Assembly (NCBI RefSeq): GCF_023630205.1
Contig: NZ_JALPRR010000003.1
Span: 1,054,001-1,118,000 of the forward strand
Direction: 5' to 3'
DNA: 64,000 nt
From: Pontibacter ruber
GTDB lineage: Bacteria; Bacteroidota; Bacteroidia; Cytophagales; Hymenobacteraceae
Made by a program: the position numbers and the translations under genes. Positions 1 to 9,191 of the stretch are shown here, in pieces (position 1 is the stretch's first letter; each line of letters starts with the position of its first letter). The notes beneath the pieces were generated by a model that saw only the letters and a program-made list of their open reading frames with translations, was not told the DNA's origin and searched no databases.

Positions 1-610
1 CGCTATATTTGCCAAACTTCCTGACCAGTGTTCCTTTTACACTCCCCTTTCCATCGTCCTCCAGCAGATACTGCCAAAGGTATTCCCCGTCTGTTGGACC
101 AGATTTTCTACTGACAATTGCGTAAACTTTACCATCTGTTGGCCTTTCGTATAATGCAATACCCATAGGTTCATCAATGCCCTCACCGGTTTCGCCTGCA
201 AACACTTCTATACCACCATTATCAAGAGTCTGCATGTCGGGTACAGAAAAGATCCTAAGCTTGCCGGCATAGCGCTCCGTAGTAACGGCAATATCTACGC
301 GCTTGCCATTTAGCATCAAGCCATAAGCTACATCAACATTATTCGGACGCTTCAAGTTTTTGATTACCTTATCGGCTATTATCTTGCCCTCCATGTTAAA
401 GACATAGAGTGCGCCATCTTCATCTTTATCGGTACCTAGTATCAGACTGGCCGAAGGATCCTGCTTGTTGATCCAGATGGCTGGATCATCAGAATCATAC
501 TTTACCGGTTCTGTTACAAATAAAGGGGCAATAGCTTTCTGAGCATAAAGTTGAAGGGTAACGAACAAGAACAAATAAGCGAGTAAACAACCTAAAGCGG
601 GCTTGATCAT
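1..610 (-). CDS. Beta-propeller phytase (3-phytase), 3' part outside window
   Basis: The minus-strand reading frame is open from an ATG at 610 to the window edge, so about 203 N-terminal residues are visible and the C-terminus is missing. It starts with a hydrophobic signal peptide of about 24 residues ending in a Leu-Tyr-Ala-Gln type cleavage site. Next come a VKYDSDDPAIWIN stretch and a TDKDEDGALYVFN stretch, which are typical first-blade motifs of beta-propeller phytases. RPNNVDVAYG and GIDEPMGIALYE segments follow, also as in that family. These enzymes are secreted or surface-attached and use calcium to release phosphate from myo-inositol hexakisphosphate. Family membership rests on recognised motifs; the substrate is inferred. 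The gene is on the same strand as the T9SS genes upstream of it but is separated from them by a probable terminator. Confidence 0.85.
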   Translation of the reverse strand, partial: MIKPALGCLLAYLFLFVTLQLYAQKAIAPLFVTEPVKYDSDDPAIWINKQDPSASLILGTDKDEDGALYVFNMEGKIIADKVIKNLKRPNNVDVAYGLMLNGKRVDIAVTTERYAGKLRIFSVPDMQTLDNGGIEVFAGETGEGIDEPMGIALYERPTDGKVYAIVSRKSGPTDGEYLWQYLLEDDGKGSVKGTLVRKFGKYS

Positions 611-707
611 ACTAATAGAAAACTTAAAAAGATGTATCATGCACCATAAGCTAATCCGGTATTAGAGGAATAGCAATATGAAGTATGCGCAAGTATAAAA
701 ACCATAT

Positions 708-735
708 TGCCACTGCCGGTACAGCAGCAGTGGCA
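708..735 (-). terminator. Probable rho-independent terminator after the 885-residue T9SS gene
   Basis: Perfect 9-bp inverted repeat (TGCCACTGC at 708-716 and GCAGTGGCA at 727-735) with a 10-nt loop. On the minus strand it is followed by a short U-rich tract (complement of 694-700). It lies 18 nt past the stop codon of the gene ending at 754. The U-tract is short, so the strength is uncertain. Confidence 0.5.
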
Positions 736-753
736 GAGAAAAGCATACTTCTA

Positions 754-3411
754 TTACCTGTCGAGCAGCAGCTTTACAAATTTGGTTCCTTCATTTGTAT
801 GGAGCCTGATAAAGTATAGTCCGTTGGCTAGTCCCGCACCGTCTACCTCTATACTGGTTAGCTGGCCTGCTTGGGACATACCATTTTTCAGAATTCTGAC
901 CTGTTGTCCTTTGCTATCATATAAGCCAACAATGTATTCACTTTCTTTAGCAAGAGTAAAGTTTAAGGTTGCCCTACCAGAGAACGGATTCGGATACACC
1001 TGTGCCTGAAGGGTTTTTGAATTATCCAAGGTACTTGCCTGCGATGTACTGTTAGCTGTCATTCCCGCTTCATTAACAATGGTGAAGTTAATGGTCATAG
1101 GAGTGCCAGCTGAACCACCACCGCTTGTAGCTGAATAAGGAGTAGCCGTTAAGGTATAATTTCCAAGGGCAGGCGGTCCCCAAACGCCAAAATAGTAGTT
1201 GCCGTTGCCATCGTCTCCGAACAGCGAGTAAGGCGGAGCGTTATCGGTGTAGTTCCTTGTTTGTGGTCCGGTGAGCACTAGCCGTACACTGCCAACAGTG
1301 GCCGGTGAAGTGTTAGCCCGAATACTAAGCTTAGTACTAGGCAACGTGGCCAGGTTGATCTGCTCACCTGAAACAATGGTCTTGATGTCCTGATCTGCCG
1401 AGGCATTGATGAGCGTAAAACTCACCACCTGCTGGCTGGAGGAGACAGGGGTGAAGGTGGCAGTTATAGCTTTGTTATCATTCATTGTCACAGAAAGCGG
1501 GTTGGTTGTACCGGAGGCATCGCCGCTCCAGCCCGAGAACTGGTAACCTGTGGCCGGCGTGACTGTCAAACTTACGGTGCTGCCGCTGGTGTAGGTAGCC
1601 TGATCAGGATTTTTGGTAACCGTGCCATTGCCAGTTGTGTTTACAGTCAGGATATACTCTGTCGATGTTTGCGTTTGTTCGATCGTATAAGTCTGGCCGG
1701 AAGTAAAGCCTGTGGTAATGGCATTACCGGCAGCATCGGCGATGCCTGTGTTGCTACTCTTTAGGTCGAGCCTGAGCGTGCCGGTGTCGGTGATGGAGCT
1801 CACGGTGGCGTCATAGGTAGTACCGCTGGTGCCAACGGCTACTATGGCATCTGAAGTAAGTGTGCCTGTTACCGTTCCCGAAACGGCCACCGGAGTAAAG
1901 TCAATTGCATTAACCCCTGAAACGCTTTCTGAGAAAGTAATACGGTAAGTAACAGCGGTAGCGCTTGTTGTGGCTGTTGAGGGTGACTGCCGGTTTATGC
2001 TGAGTACAGTAGGTGCTATTTGGTCAGACGGTGGTAATGTTGTGTTATCTTGAGCCAGCACACCAACGGCTTCGGAGCTACTTGAAGCCAAAACAACTAT
2101 ATCATCGGTAAAATTATCTTTTGTACTTGTGGAGTTATTATAGGTACCTCCTGTCATGAGAACAAGAGGCGAACTGAATGCAATAGTCGAAAAGGAAGAT
2201 TCCCTGTACAGGATATCACCTCCGCTGTCTGCTTTAGTATAAATAACACGTATTTTGTCTATAGATTCATTCAGGAGCACAATAGGCCTTGTGCCTATAG
2301 GGGAAACTTCATAGGCTTTATGCCAGCCACCAGATGAGGATCGAACTAAAAGCATGATCTCTGGATATCCTTTAGTCTCATAACTGGTTTTTACAGCACA
2401 ATAAAGCGTGCCGTCTCCTGCTACGGCCATGTTGAGGTGGTCGTCAGCCATTCCCCCGCCAATGCTCAATGCCGATTGTGAAGCAGGTACTTCGTCAGCA
2501 GACCAGGAGGTGGGGCTTGCACCATCAGCATGGGTTTTAAAGCCAAACTTTTTTGTGGTCTGATTAGACCAAAGTACCCCGATCTTACCAGGCATCGCAA
2601 TCACAGCACCGATATCATCCGTCGTTACGCCTGACGCTACAGTTATTGGGGAGCTCCAGGTGTTGTAAGGGGCATCGCTCCACCTTACATGAATGGTTGT
2701 GCTACCGTCCGAAGCCAGCCACATCCTCCCGGTGCCATCAATATCGATGGTAGCCGTCTCAACGCCCTTTTCGAAGGTTAGCCCCACCGTAGACGTTCTC
2801 TTGGACCAGAGCTGGTAGGTGCCGGTGGCCGATATGTACTCCACCGAAACCATTTGGGAGGAGGCCCCCTGAAAGAGAAGTATGTGTGCCACGTTTCCCA
2901 CCATCTTACAATCTGCTTTCGATGTTGTTTTTGTGGAGAGGCGTAAGACATTGGTCCAGGTAGTGCCATCCAGTCGCCATAGGTGCGTTCCGGAAGAGTT
3001 GGGAATTACCGCCCAATGTTTTCCTGCATAGGACCACACCTTTGATTGTGGTTTTTCTCCTGTATTAGTAGAGATGGAGATGGGGTTAAGCTTGGTTAAT
3101 GAAGTAAATCCTACCGATGCAGGCTCAGGTAAGATTTCATCATTAGTAAAATCTTCAGCAAATAAGAAACTATTATCTATAGTACTTTTTGTATATTTAG
3201 AGATTTTTGGATTCGAGAATACTGATGTAGGTCGTATCGTTCCTGTCTTCCAACCGGTATCACTCTTCGGCTTAATCCCTATAGCACTGCTATGTTTAGC
3301 ACCGGTAATGAGGTACTCCCAGGAAGAATTAAATAGTACAAAGTTAGTGTGTGCAGCTAATAGGAAGGATGAAAATAAAAGGCAAAATAGTGTAGTAGTA
3401 AACTTTATCAT
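754..3411 (-). CDS. Secreted multidomain beta-propeller protein with T9SS type A sorting domain
   Basis: 885 residues. An N-terminal signal peptide (about 1-20) precedes a unique linker. Residues of about 105-455 form a BNR-like beta-propeller with recurrent Trp-Ser-Asp turns (for example VRWSDAPYNTW). Next are a bacterial Ig-like (Big-type) domain at about 466-575, an InlB/Flg_new-type repeat at about 583-655 (GYQFSGWSGDASG), and a beta-sandwich domain at about 660-785 starting VVSFTLINASADQ. The C-terminal 80 residues (YPNPFSGRATLNF through GLYFIRL) are a Por secretion tail, so export by the type IX system is expected. The propeller is paralogous to the protein encoded at 3984-5411, and the 660-785 domain recurs in the lyase at 17061. 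Ligand or substrate is unknown; binding or hydrolysis of a surface glycan is only a guess. Confidence 0.85.
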   Translation of the reverse strand: MIKFTTTLFCLLFSSFLLAAHTNFVLFNSSWEYLITGAKHSSAIGIKPKSDTGWKTGTIRPTSVFSNPKISKYTKSTIDNSFLFAEDFTNDEILPEPASVGFTSLTKLNPISISTNTGEKPQSKVWSYAGKHWAVIPNSSGTHLWRLDGTTWTNVLRLSTKTTSKADCKMVGNVAHILLFQGASSQMVSVEYISATGTYQLWSKRTSTVGLTFEKGVETATIDIDGTGRMWLASDGSTTIHVRWSDAPYNTWSSPITVASGVTTDDIGAVIAMPGKIGVLWSNQTTKKFGFKTHADGASPTSWSADEVPASQSALSIGGGMADDHLNMAVAGDGTLYCAVKTSYETKGYPEIMLLVRSSSGGWHKAYEVSPIGTRPIVLLNESIDKIRVIYTKADSGGDILYRESSFSTIAFSSPLVLMTGGTYNNSTSTKDNFTDDIVVLASSSSEAVGVLAQDNTTLPPSDQIAPTVLSINRQSPSTATTSATAVTYRITFSESVSGVNAIDFTPVAVSGTVTGTLTSDAIVAVGTSGTTYDATVSSITDTGTLRLDLKSSNTGIADAAGNAITTGFTSGQTYTIEQTQTSTEYILTVNTTGNGTVTKNPDQATYTSGSTVSLTVTPATGYQFSGWSGDASGTTNPLSVTMNDNKAITATFTPVSSSQQVVSFTLINASADQDIKTIVSGEQINLATLPSTKLSIRANTSPATVGSVRLVLTGPQTRNYTDNAPPYSLFGDDGNGNYYFGVWGPPALGNYTLTATPYSATSGGGSAGTPMTINFTIVNEAGMTANSTSQASTLDNSKTLQAQVYPNPFSGRATLNFTLAKESEYIVGLYDSKGQQVRILKNGMSQAGQLTSIEVDGAGLANGLYFIRLHTNEGTKFVKLLLDR

Positions 3412-3983
3412 AACTAAAACGATAATTCATTGCTACAAATTTTTAGGTCAAGATTAGAGCCAGGCATTGTCCTCCTATTCATGGAATTCAGCCTGTGACA
3501 GTTCCTAGAATTGTGTAAGAGCCTTAAAGTAAATGGCTCAAACATTACCGTACTGGCGCCAGTTAAATTCTTTTATAAGTATTAATAATAAGATAGTTGT
3601 ACTTTAAAGGGGTTTACTATGTTGAAGCCTTTATTAATTGAGGGAACGTTGTGTTAAGCTTCGTGAATAAAGAGGCAGGATAATGGCATAACAATATACA
3701 ATGTTAGTAATGTACAGAAGATTCTCTTGTGTACAACGCGGGAGAAAGAGAGGCAGACGTGAGCTTTTCCTAAATAGAATAGTAGCTCTGTTTAGGTCTA
3801 AATTATCCTTTTAATTAATTTATGTTTTTTTAAGCATTCATAAAAATACTTTCTAATCGATAAACCTGCTACTGACGGGAATCTGGATGTGACAAGTCAA
3901 CAAGTATACGAATACACAGTTTAGAACACTTATACTTTGAATGAAATGTAAAGCAAGCGGCTCAAGGTGGTGTTGATAGCCTG
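3412..3983. other. Intergenic region, 572 bp, AT-rich
   Basis: It lies between two same-strand paralogous T9SS genes. It is AT-rich, with no convincing ORF or RNA gene. It should hold the promoter of the 885-residue protein near its left end, but no clean Bacteroidota -33/-7 pair (TTTG/TAnnTTTG) could be placed. It contains one TTATACTT octamer at 3930-3937. Confidence 0.5.
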
Positions 3984-5411
3984 TTACTTATTATAGATTA
4001 GTTTCAGCGATTTACTTTCAGACTCAGCTTGTAGCCTTATCATATAAAGACCTCTGGATAAAAATTCTCCGTTTAGTTCTAGTGTATTCTCTCTGCGTGC
4101 CTCAGCTCTGCCTTTACCTATTGTGGCTATAAAGGATCCTTTGCTGTCGTAAAGGTCAATTGTGTAATCAGTAGCTTTTCTAAACAGGAAGTGTAACGTT
4201 GTTGTACTTGCAAATGGGTTCGGGTATACAGTAAAAGTATCACTGATGTTGCAAGCGTCAGAAGGCGAAGGGTTGTCAGATGCTAACACGCCAGCTACAT
4301 ACTTGTCATCCGAAGCTAAAATTACCACTTCAGAGCCCGGGTTGCTCTTCATGCTAGTGGGGTTATTATAGAATCCTTCAATTAAGGTATATTGTTCCCC
4401 AAAGGAGATATTATTAGTAGATGTTTCCCTATAAACTATTTTTCCGCCTGCGTCAGCAGATGTATAAACGACCCTTAGCTTACCCAGATCTTCATTAAGA
4501 AGAACAATTGGTCTGGTGCCTCTGTTGTTCACTTCATATAAATTGTCCCAGGTTCCGGAAGGGCGACGTACGATCAGGGAAACCAAAGGATAAGGTAATC
4601 TTTCATATTCTTTCCTGTATTCTGTCTTTATAGCGCAGTATAAGGTACCGTCTTTTGCTACTGCCATATTGATATGATCATTGGCCATACCTTTGCCAAT
4701 GTCAAGTGCTGATTGCGAAGCAGGTATCTCATCTTCTGACCAGGTAGCCGGATCATCACCATCATTGTGGAGTTTAAAGCCAAATCTCCTTATGTTTTGA
4801 TTAGACCATATCACCCCCACCTTTCCGGGAAGGGCTACTACGGCAGATATATCATCAGCATGTATGCCCTTCGCCAATAATATTGGTTCGCTCCATTCTT
4901 TATAAGGAGAGTCGCTCCACCGAACGTTGATATCATCCACACCATCTGACGCCAGCCACATCCTGCCGTTGCCATCAATATCAATAGTAGCCGTCTCCAC
5001 TTCATTATCGAGCGTTATCGTTACGGCTGATGTTCTGTTAGTCCAATACTTGTAATTGTAAGCGGCAGAATCATACTCTAAGGATACCAGTCGGGATGTG
5101 ATGCCCTGATAGAGAAAAACGTGCACAACGTTATCTACAACTTTGCAATCGGCTTTTGAATCTGTCTGATCTGAGATCGTAAGCATTTTGGTCCAGGAGT
5201 CATCGTCTAATCGCCAGAGGTGGGTTCCTGTTGCATTAGAGAAGACTGCCCAATGATAACAATCATAAGACCATACTTTAGACTGTGGCCTGTCTCCTGT
5301 ATTGATCGTTGTTGCTTCCTGTTTAAGATTTGTAAGAGAAGAAAACTGTGCACTTAATTTTAAGGGTAATATTAAAATAAGGAGTATAAGGGAGGTAGAG
5401 ATTTTTGCCAT
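3984..5411 (-). CDS. Secreted beta-propeller protein with T9SS sorting domain, short paralogue
   Basis: 475 residues. It has a signal peptide (about 1-21, ending LKLSAQ), then a beta-propeller (about 30-390) closely matching that of the protein at 754-3411. Shared landmarks include TGDRPQSKVWSYD, VETATIDIDGNGRMWLASDG, ASQSALDIGKGMA and GTRPIVLLNEDL. The C-terminal 80 residues (VYPNPFASTTTLHF to RGLYMIRL) form a T9SS type A tail. Unlike its paralogue it has no Ig-like, InlB-like or SFTL-type domains, so the propeller is joined directly to the sorting tail. The tandem arrangement indicates gene duplication followed by domain gain or loss. Molecular function is unknown; the fold call is firm and the enzymatic role is not. 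Confidence 0.85.
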   Translation of the reverse strand: MAKISTSLILLILILPLKLSAQFSSLTNLKQEATTINTGDRPQSKVWSYDCYHWAVFSNATGTHLWRLDDDSWTKMLTISDQTDSKADCKVVDNVVHVFLYQGITSRLVSLEYDSAAYNYKYWTNRTSAVTITLDNEVETATIDIDGNGRMWLASDGVDDINVRWSDSPYKEWSEPILLAKGIHADDISAVVALPGKVGVIWSNQNIRRFGFKLHNDGDDPATWSEDEIPASQSALDIGKGMANDHINMAVAKDGTLYCAIKTEYRKEYERLPYPLVSLIVRRPSGTWDNLYEVNNRGTRPIVLLNEDLGKLRVVYTSADAGGKIVYRETSTNNISFGEQYTLIEGFYNNPTSMKSNPGSEVVILASDDKYVAGVLASDNPSPSDACNISDTFTVYPNPFASTTTLHFLFRKATDYTIDLYDSKGSFIATIGKGRAEARRENTLELNGEFLSRGLYMIRLQAESESKSLKLIYNK

Positions 5412-5927
5412 AGATAGACCTGTATAGTTAATATCCTTTATTGAACATATGGAAGAATAACGGCTAATCTACTTTAGAGCTCTGGAACAACCGTTGCCCT
5501 AAAATCTTAAGCGGTGTCTGGTAAATGACTACAGGAATCTTAGCTCCAGCATACCATCACTAGTAGAAGTCAACAAGTCTGGAGCCTAAGATCCGCAAGC
5601 GAAGAATATGTACTATAAAACGAAAAATTTAAAATAAAGATAGACGATTTGATATCTTTTTTCAGATATTTTAAAGGTATAAGATCTAAGAGAGATGGAG
5701 TTGAAGAGAATGATAGGTATATGTAAAAAGTTGATCCTGGATATATAGTGAAGCTTACATATTTAGGGGTGGCACAAAGTATTTGTTTCCTGTCTTAGAT
5801 CAGGTACAGTAAGCCTCATGTATTTTGTAGTGGTAACACACATTGGCTGAAATTGGAAACAATTGTTACCCGTGGGCTACGAGTGTTCTAGTAGCTTATC
5901 CCTATACTTGCTGGATGGAACTGCTGG
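5412..5927. other. Intergenic region, 516 bp
   Basis: It separates the T9SS pair from the end of the glycosyltransferase operon; both neighbours are on the minus strand. It is AT-rich. The only long ORF entering it from the right is an antisense shadow of the glycosyltransferase. No hairpin terminator was recognised after the stop at 5928. It presumably carries the promoter of the 475-residue T9SS gene. Confidence 0.45.
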
Positions 5928-7019
5928 TTATAAGAAGATTTCTTTATTAAGAATTTTTCCTTTAGACAGATCTTCTTTCGAAAAGGAGGTCTTTTCCTTT
6001 TGCAGACTAGGCCGTAGTTCTGTTCGCTCAAAATCAACGATCCGGGAGAAGTTTCGACGCATGGTATTGTATTTACTGAAACTCAGTATCCTTGCTTTAA
6101 GAGCTATTATTCGTAGCGTATTCAGTTTTGCCTCATCAGACTCCGGTTTTTGCCATTGTTTCTGTACTAGCAGCGGCACCAGCTTTCGGATGTATGTCAA
6201 AAACGTTTTCAGATATTTTAGATGGAAGGACAAATTGCTCTTACCACCCATACTTACTCTAATGCGGTAGGGGATCAATACATCAAGACTTTGTGCTCCT
6301 TCTTTGTATAGGCGGACACAGTATTCCCAGGTAATTCGCTTCTCGGGCATAAAGTGCTTAAACCGGAGTTTTTCTTCATACCATATATCATAACCAGCCA
6401 AGGCAATAGCGTAACATAATTCGTAGTCGCCGCCAGCACTGAGGCAATTGGCTATTCTGTCGGTAAGCATCGGCCGGAAGCCTGCTTTTGCTATTGAATT
6501 ATAAGCTGCTTTTCTTAAAATGAAGCCAGCACCATAGACATAATTGTGCTTTACCTTACCTGAACTTTTTCCCTGAGGCCCGCTTGCAAAGGATGTAAGC
6601 CCTTCGGCCCATTTGGGAGGAGGGGATTCGAATACCAGACTACCGTAGCCACCCAGCACACCTATCAAAGGTTGCTGCAGCATCAAATCATAGGCTATGT
6701 TTATGTAATCCGGGTTTAGCCAGTTATCATCGTCGCAAAACAATACGAATTCATACTTAGACTTTTCTAAAGCCAGCTCGCGGGCATAGGATAAGCCTTG
6801 CTTGGGTTGGTAAAGTAGAGAGAAGCTAACCGGATTTTTATACTTATCCCACTCTGCCTGAGCAACTTTAGCTGTGTTATCTGTGGAGGCATTATCTACC
6901 ACGATAAACTCCCAGTTGATCTCCGGCCGCACTTGCTGTTGCGCAATATGCCGGATGGTTGGCGGAAGTAAGGAGGCTCCGTTGTAGGTGCAAACAATAA
7001 CTGATATACCTAACCTCAT
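5928..7019 (-). CDS. Family 2 glycosyltransferase (last gene of Wzm/Wzt operon)
   Basis: 363 residues with a GT-A fold start (ISVIVCTYNGASLLP), nucleotide-binding VVDNASTDNTAKVA, and a DXD-equivalent LFCDDDNWLNPDY around residue 95. A GDYELCYAIALAGYDIWYEE segment is typical of GT2 acceptor regions. It would transfer a sugar from a nucleotide donor to a lipid-linked or growing glycan at the cytoplasmic face. It overlaps the upstream GT2 gene by 4 nt, indicating translational coupling, and is the most downstream member of the operon. Donor and acceptor sugars cannot be predicted from sequence. Confidence 0.85.
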   Translation of the reverse strand: MRLGISVIVCTYNGASLLPPTIRHIAQQQVRPEINWEFIVVDNASTDNTAKVAQAEWDKYKNPVSFSLLYQPKQGLSYARELALEKSKYEFVLFCDDDNWLNPDYINIAYDLMLQQPLIGVLGGYGSLVFESPPPKWAEGLTSFASGPQGKSSGKVKHNYVYGAGFILRKAAYNSIAKAGFRPMLTDRIANCLSAGGDYELCYAIALAGYDIWYEEKLRFKHFMPEKRITWEYCVRLYKEGAQSLDVLIPYRIRVSMGGKSNLSFHLKYLKTFLTYIRKLVPLLVQKQWQKPESDEAKLNTLRIIALKARILSFSKYNTMRRNFSRIVDFERTELRPSLQKEKTSFSKEDLSKGKILNKEIFL

Positions 7020-7996
7020 GCTTTTTTGAAAAAAGTTTTTAAGTAAAACAGGGCAATCAGCAGGTATAATTTAGGGCTTCTGTCCAGGTTAAGAATCTGC
7101 TTTATCTGTGCTTCTACTATCTCTCTGTCATGGAATCTGTTCCAGAGCTTTTCCGCAATCTTCAATCCATAGGAGGCATAGTATCTTCTCGATTTACTTA
7201 ATATTGTCTGTTTATTCTCATCTGGCAGGTGCTCCTGTATCAGCTTCATTACTGTTAACAGGTCCTGCAGATGTTCACCACTCCGGTACTTGCTCCCGGA
7301 AACCGAGTCGTGATGCATCCGGTATTCTGCTAAAACTTCTGGTGAATAGGCAACTGGATAATCACGCGCTATGCGCACCCACATCTCCCAGTCCTCACCA
7401 TAAGAAGGACCATAAAAGGTTCCTAATTTTTCATATACTTCTCTTTTTACGACTATTGCAGCATACTGTATCCGCTGGCATTCACCTATGGCTGTAAGCC
7501 AATTTGGCAAAATCCCTTCATGCTGCATTTCAGGGCGTTTGTCGTGTAGAGTGCAGTCGTATTCATCTATATACCTATAGCGTGTAAAAGCCGCACCTGC
7601 TTCGGGGTACCTTCTGAAAAGATCTTCTATTTTATGATAATAGCCTTGCCTTACTTTATCATCTCCGTGCAGTAAATGGATAAACCTGCCCTGTGAGCGA
7701 TTCAGGCAGGTCTCGAAATTGCGAAGGTTTCCCACATTGGTAGCCTGTCTGTAATACCTGACCCTGCCCTTGCCTATGTTATTTACCAGCAATTCTACGT
7801 CTGCATCCGTACTGCTATCATCAACTACTTCAATCTGCATTTTTGCTTCCGGTATATCCTGCATTAAAATACTTTCTAAGGTTTGCGGTAAGAACTTAGC
7901 GCAATTATAAACCGGTACCATAACAGACCACAAAGGCCTGTTTTTATTTTCAGGGAGCGGAAGTATAGCGGGGGGTGAGCCAAATATATTCGCCAT
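7016..7996 (-). CDS. Family 2 glycosyltransferase
   Basis: 326 residues. The GT2 domain begins at about residue 20 (WSVMVPVYNCAKFLPQTLESIL), with VVDDSSTD and LLHGDDKVRQGYY, an HGDD variant of the DXD site. The GEDWEMWVRIARDYPVAY stretch with an ED acid pair is characteristic of the catalytic-base region. The C-terminal 70 residues are helical and basic and may associate with the membrane. It overlaps the downstream GT2 gene by 4 nt and is preceded by a 181-nt gap containing no gene, the largest internal break in this operon. The product is assumed to act on the polymer exported by Wzm/Wzt. Confidence 0.85.
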   Translation of the reverse strand: MANIFGSPPAILPLPENKNRPLWSVMVPVYNCAKFLPQTLESILMQDIPEAKMQIEVVDDSSTDADVELLVNNIGKGRVRYYRQATNVGNLRNFETCLNRSQGRFIHLLHGDDKVRQGYYHKIEDLFRRYPEAGAAFTRYRYIDEYDCTLHDKRPEMQHEGILPNWLTAIGECQRIQYAAIVVKREVYEKLGTFYGPSYGEDWEMWVRIARDYPVAYSPEVLAEYRMHHDSVSGSKYRSGEHLQDLLTVMKLIQEHLPDENKQTILSKSRRYYASYGLKIAEKLWNRFHDREIVEAQIKQILNLDRSPKLYLLIALFYLKTFFKKA

Positions 7997-8177
7997 TAGC
8001 AGATTTTATTCTCCTACATATTTGATTGATATACGGTGAAAGTAGATAATAGTATTCATATTTTGGTAAGATATATAAATTAAGTAAGTAAAAAATATAT
8101 AAGACATGGTTTATAATTGCTTGTAACTGGTAGGTAACGCCTAAGCTATTACAGCTGGGTTAAGAAAGTGTGCTGTG

Positions 8178-9191
8178 TTATCGGTAAACAAATCTTTTTA
8201 AGGTCACTTTAAGCTGTTTGATAAGCGATTCAAATGTTTCGAGCTGATACAATAGCATAAGCTTCTGTAACAGGGGAAGTTGGTTGGTTAAATAGGAGAT
8301 GATATACCTTCTTTTATAGTAAGAGGCAAGTTTGACTGGCGCACGCTCTAAATTAGGATTTGCTGTATTAAGTATAGATTGTGTGATGTAGTCGAGCTCT
8401 TTAACACAAGCAACAATGCGGTTAAGCTTTTTCTCAGCTAGCAGAGGCTGAAAGTTATGGCGGTAGCATTCTATAAAACTTATTGGAATTGTGTAGGAGT
8501 TACCGGCATAATAACGAAGGTTACGAAGCACCTGCGCTTGCTGGGCTTGCTCGTATTCTTCCTTTTTCAGGACCTGGTGTAAGCTCTGGCTTGTCTCCCG
8601 GTAGTCCAGCAGCGTTGCCGGCAGGGTGTGTATCCTGTATCTTCGGGAGAGTTGCCAGAAGAGCTCAAAATCTTCAGAGTAGGTTGCCGTATACATACCT
8701 ACCTCCTTTACAGAATCTTTCCGGTACATAACTGTGGGATGATAGATCCAGCAGATAAAGGTCAGGTTATAGTAAAAATGCTCACTCTTCATCCTGTCCT
8801 GCCTGACAAATTGCCCACCTTCGTCTATTATTCTGGCAAAAGAAGATACCATGGCGCAGTCGGGGTTTGTCTGCAGGTAATGCAGTTGTTTTTCCAACCT
8901 GTCCGGGTAGCTTACATCATCCGCATCCATTCTGGCTATATAGTCTGTTTCGGCCAGTTCTATACCTTTGTTTAGCGTGGCTGATATACCTAAGTTTTTC
9001 TCATTTTGATAAAATCGTATGCGGGGGTCCTGGTACGATTGAATGATAGTTACGCTGCTGTCAGTAGAGCCATCATCAATTAACAGGAAATCGAAATCCT
9101 TATACGTCTGCTGTAGAATGCTGTCAATAGCTTCTCTGAGAAACCTTTCAGCATTATAAACTGGCATCAAGACAGTTAAACCTGGCATCAT
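8178..9191 (-). CDS. Family 2 glycosyltransferase
   Basis: 337 residues with the canonical GT2 layout: LTVLMPVYNAERFLREAIDS at the N-terminus, LLIDDGSTDSSVTII, IARMDADDVSYPDRL (DXD motif near residue 95), and YSEDFELFWQLSRRYRIH with the catalytic ED pair. The C-terminal 120 residues are variable and helix-rich. It overlaps the gene upstream by 4 nt (ATGA arrangement at 9188-9191), so translation is probably coupled. Two consecutive Met codons make the start ambiguous by one residue. It is a cytoplasmic, membrane-associated sugar transferase of the ABC-dependent polysaccharide operon; linkage specificity is unknown. Confidence 0.87.
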   Translation of the reverse strand: MMPGLTVLMPVYNAERFLREAIDSILQQTYKDFDFLLIDDGSTDSSVTIIQSYQDPRIRFYQNEKNLGISATLNKGIELAETDYIARMDADDVSYPDRLEKQLHYLQTNPDCAMVSSFARIIDEGGQFVRQDRMKSEHFYYNLTFICWIYHPTVMYRKDSVKEVGMYTATYSEDFELFWQLSRRYRIHTLPATLLDYRETSQSLHQVLKKEEYEQAQQAQVLRNLRYYAGNSYTIPISFIECYRHNFQPLLAEKKLNRIVACVKELDYITQSILNTANPNLERAPVKLASYYKRRYIISYLTNQLPLLQKLMLLYQLETFESLIKQLKVTLKRFVYR

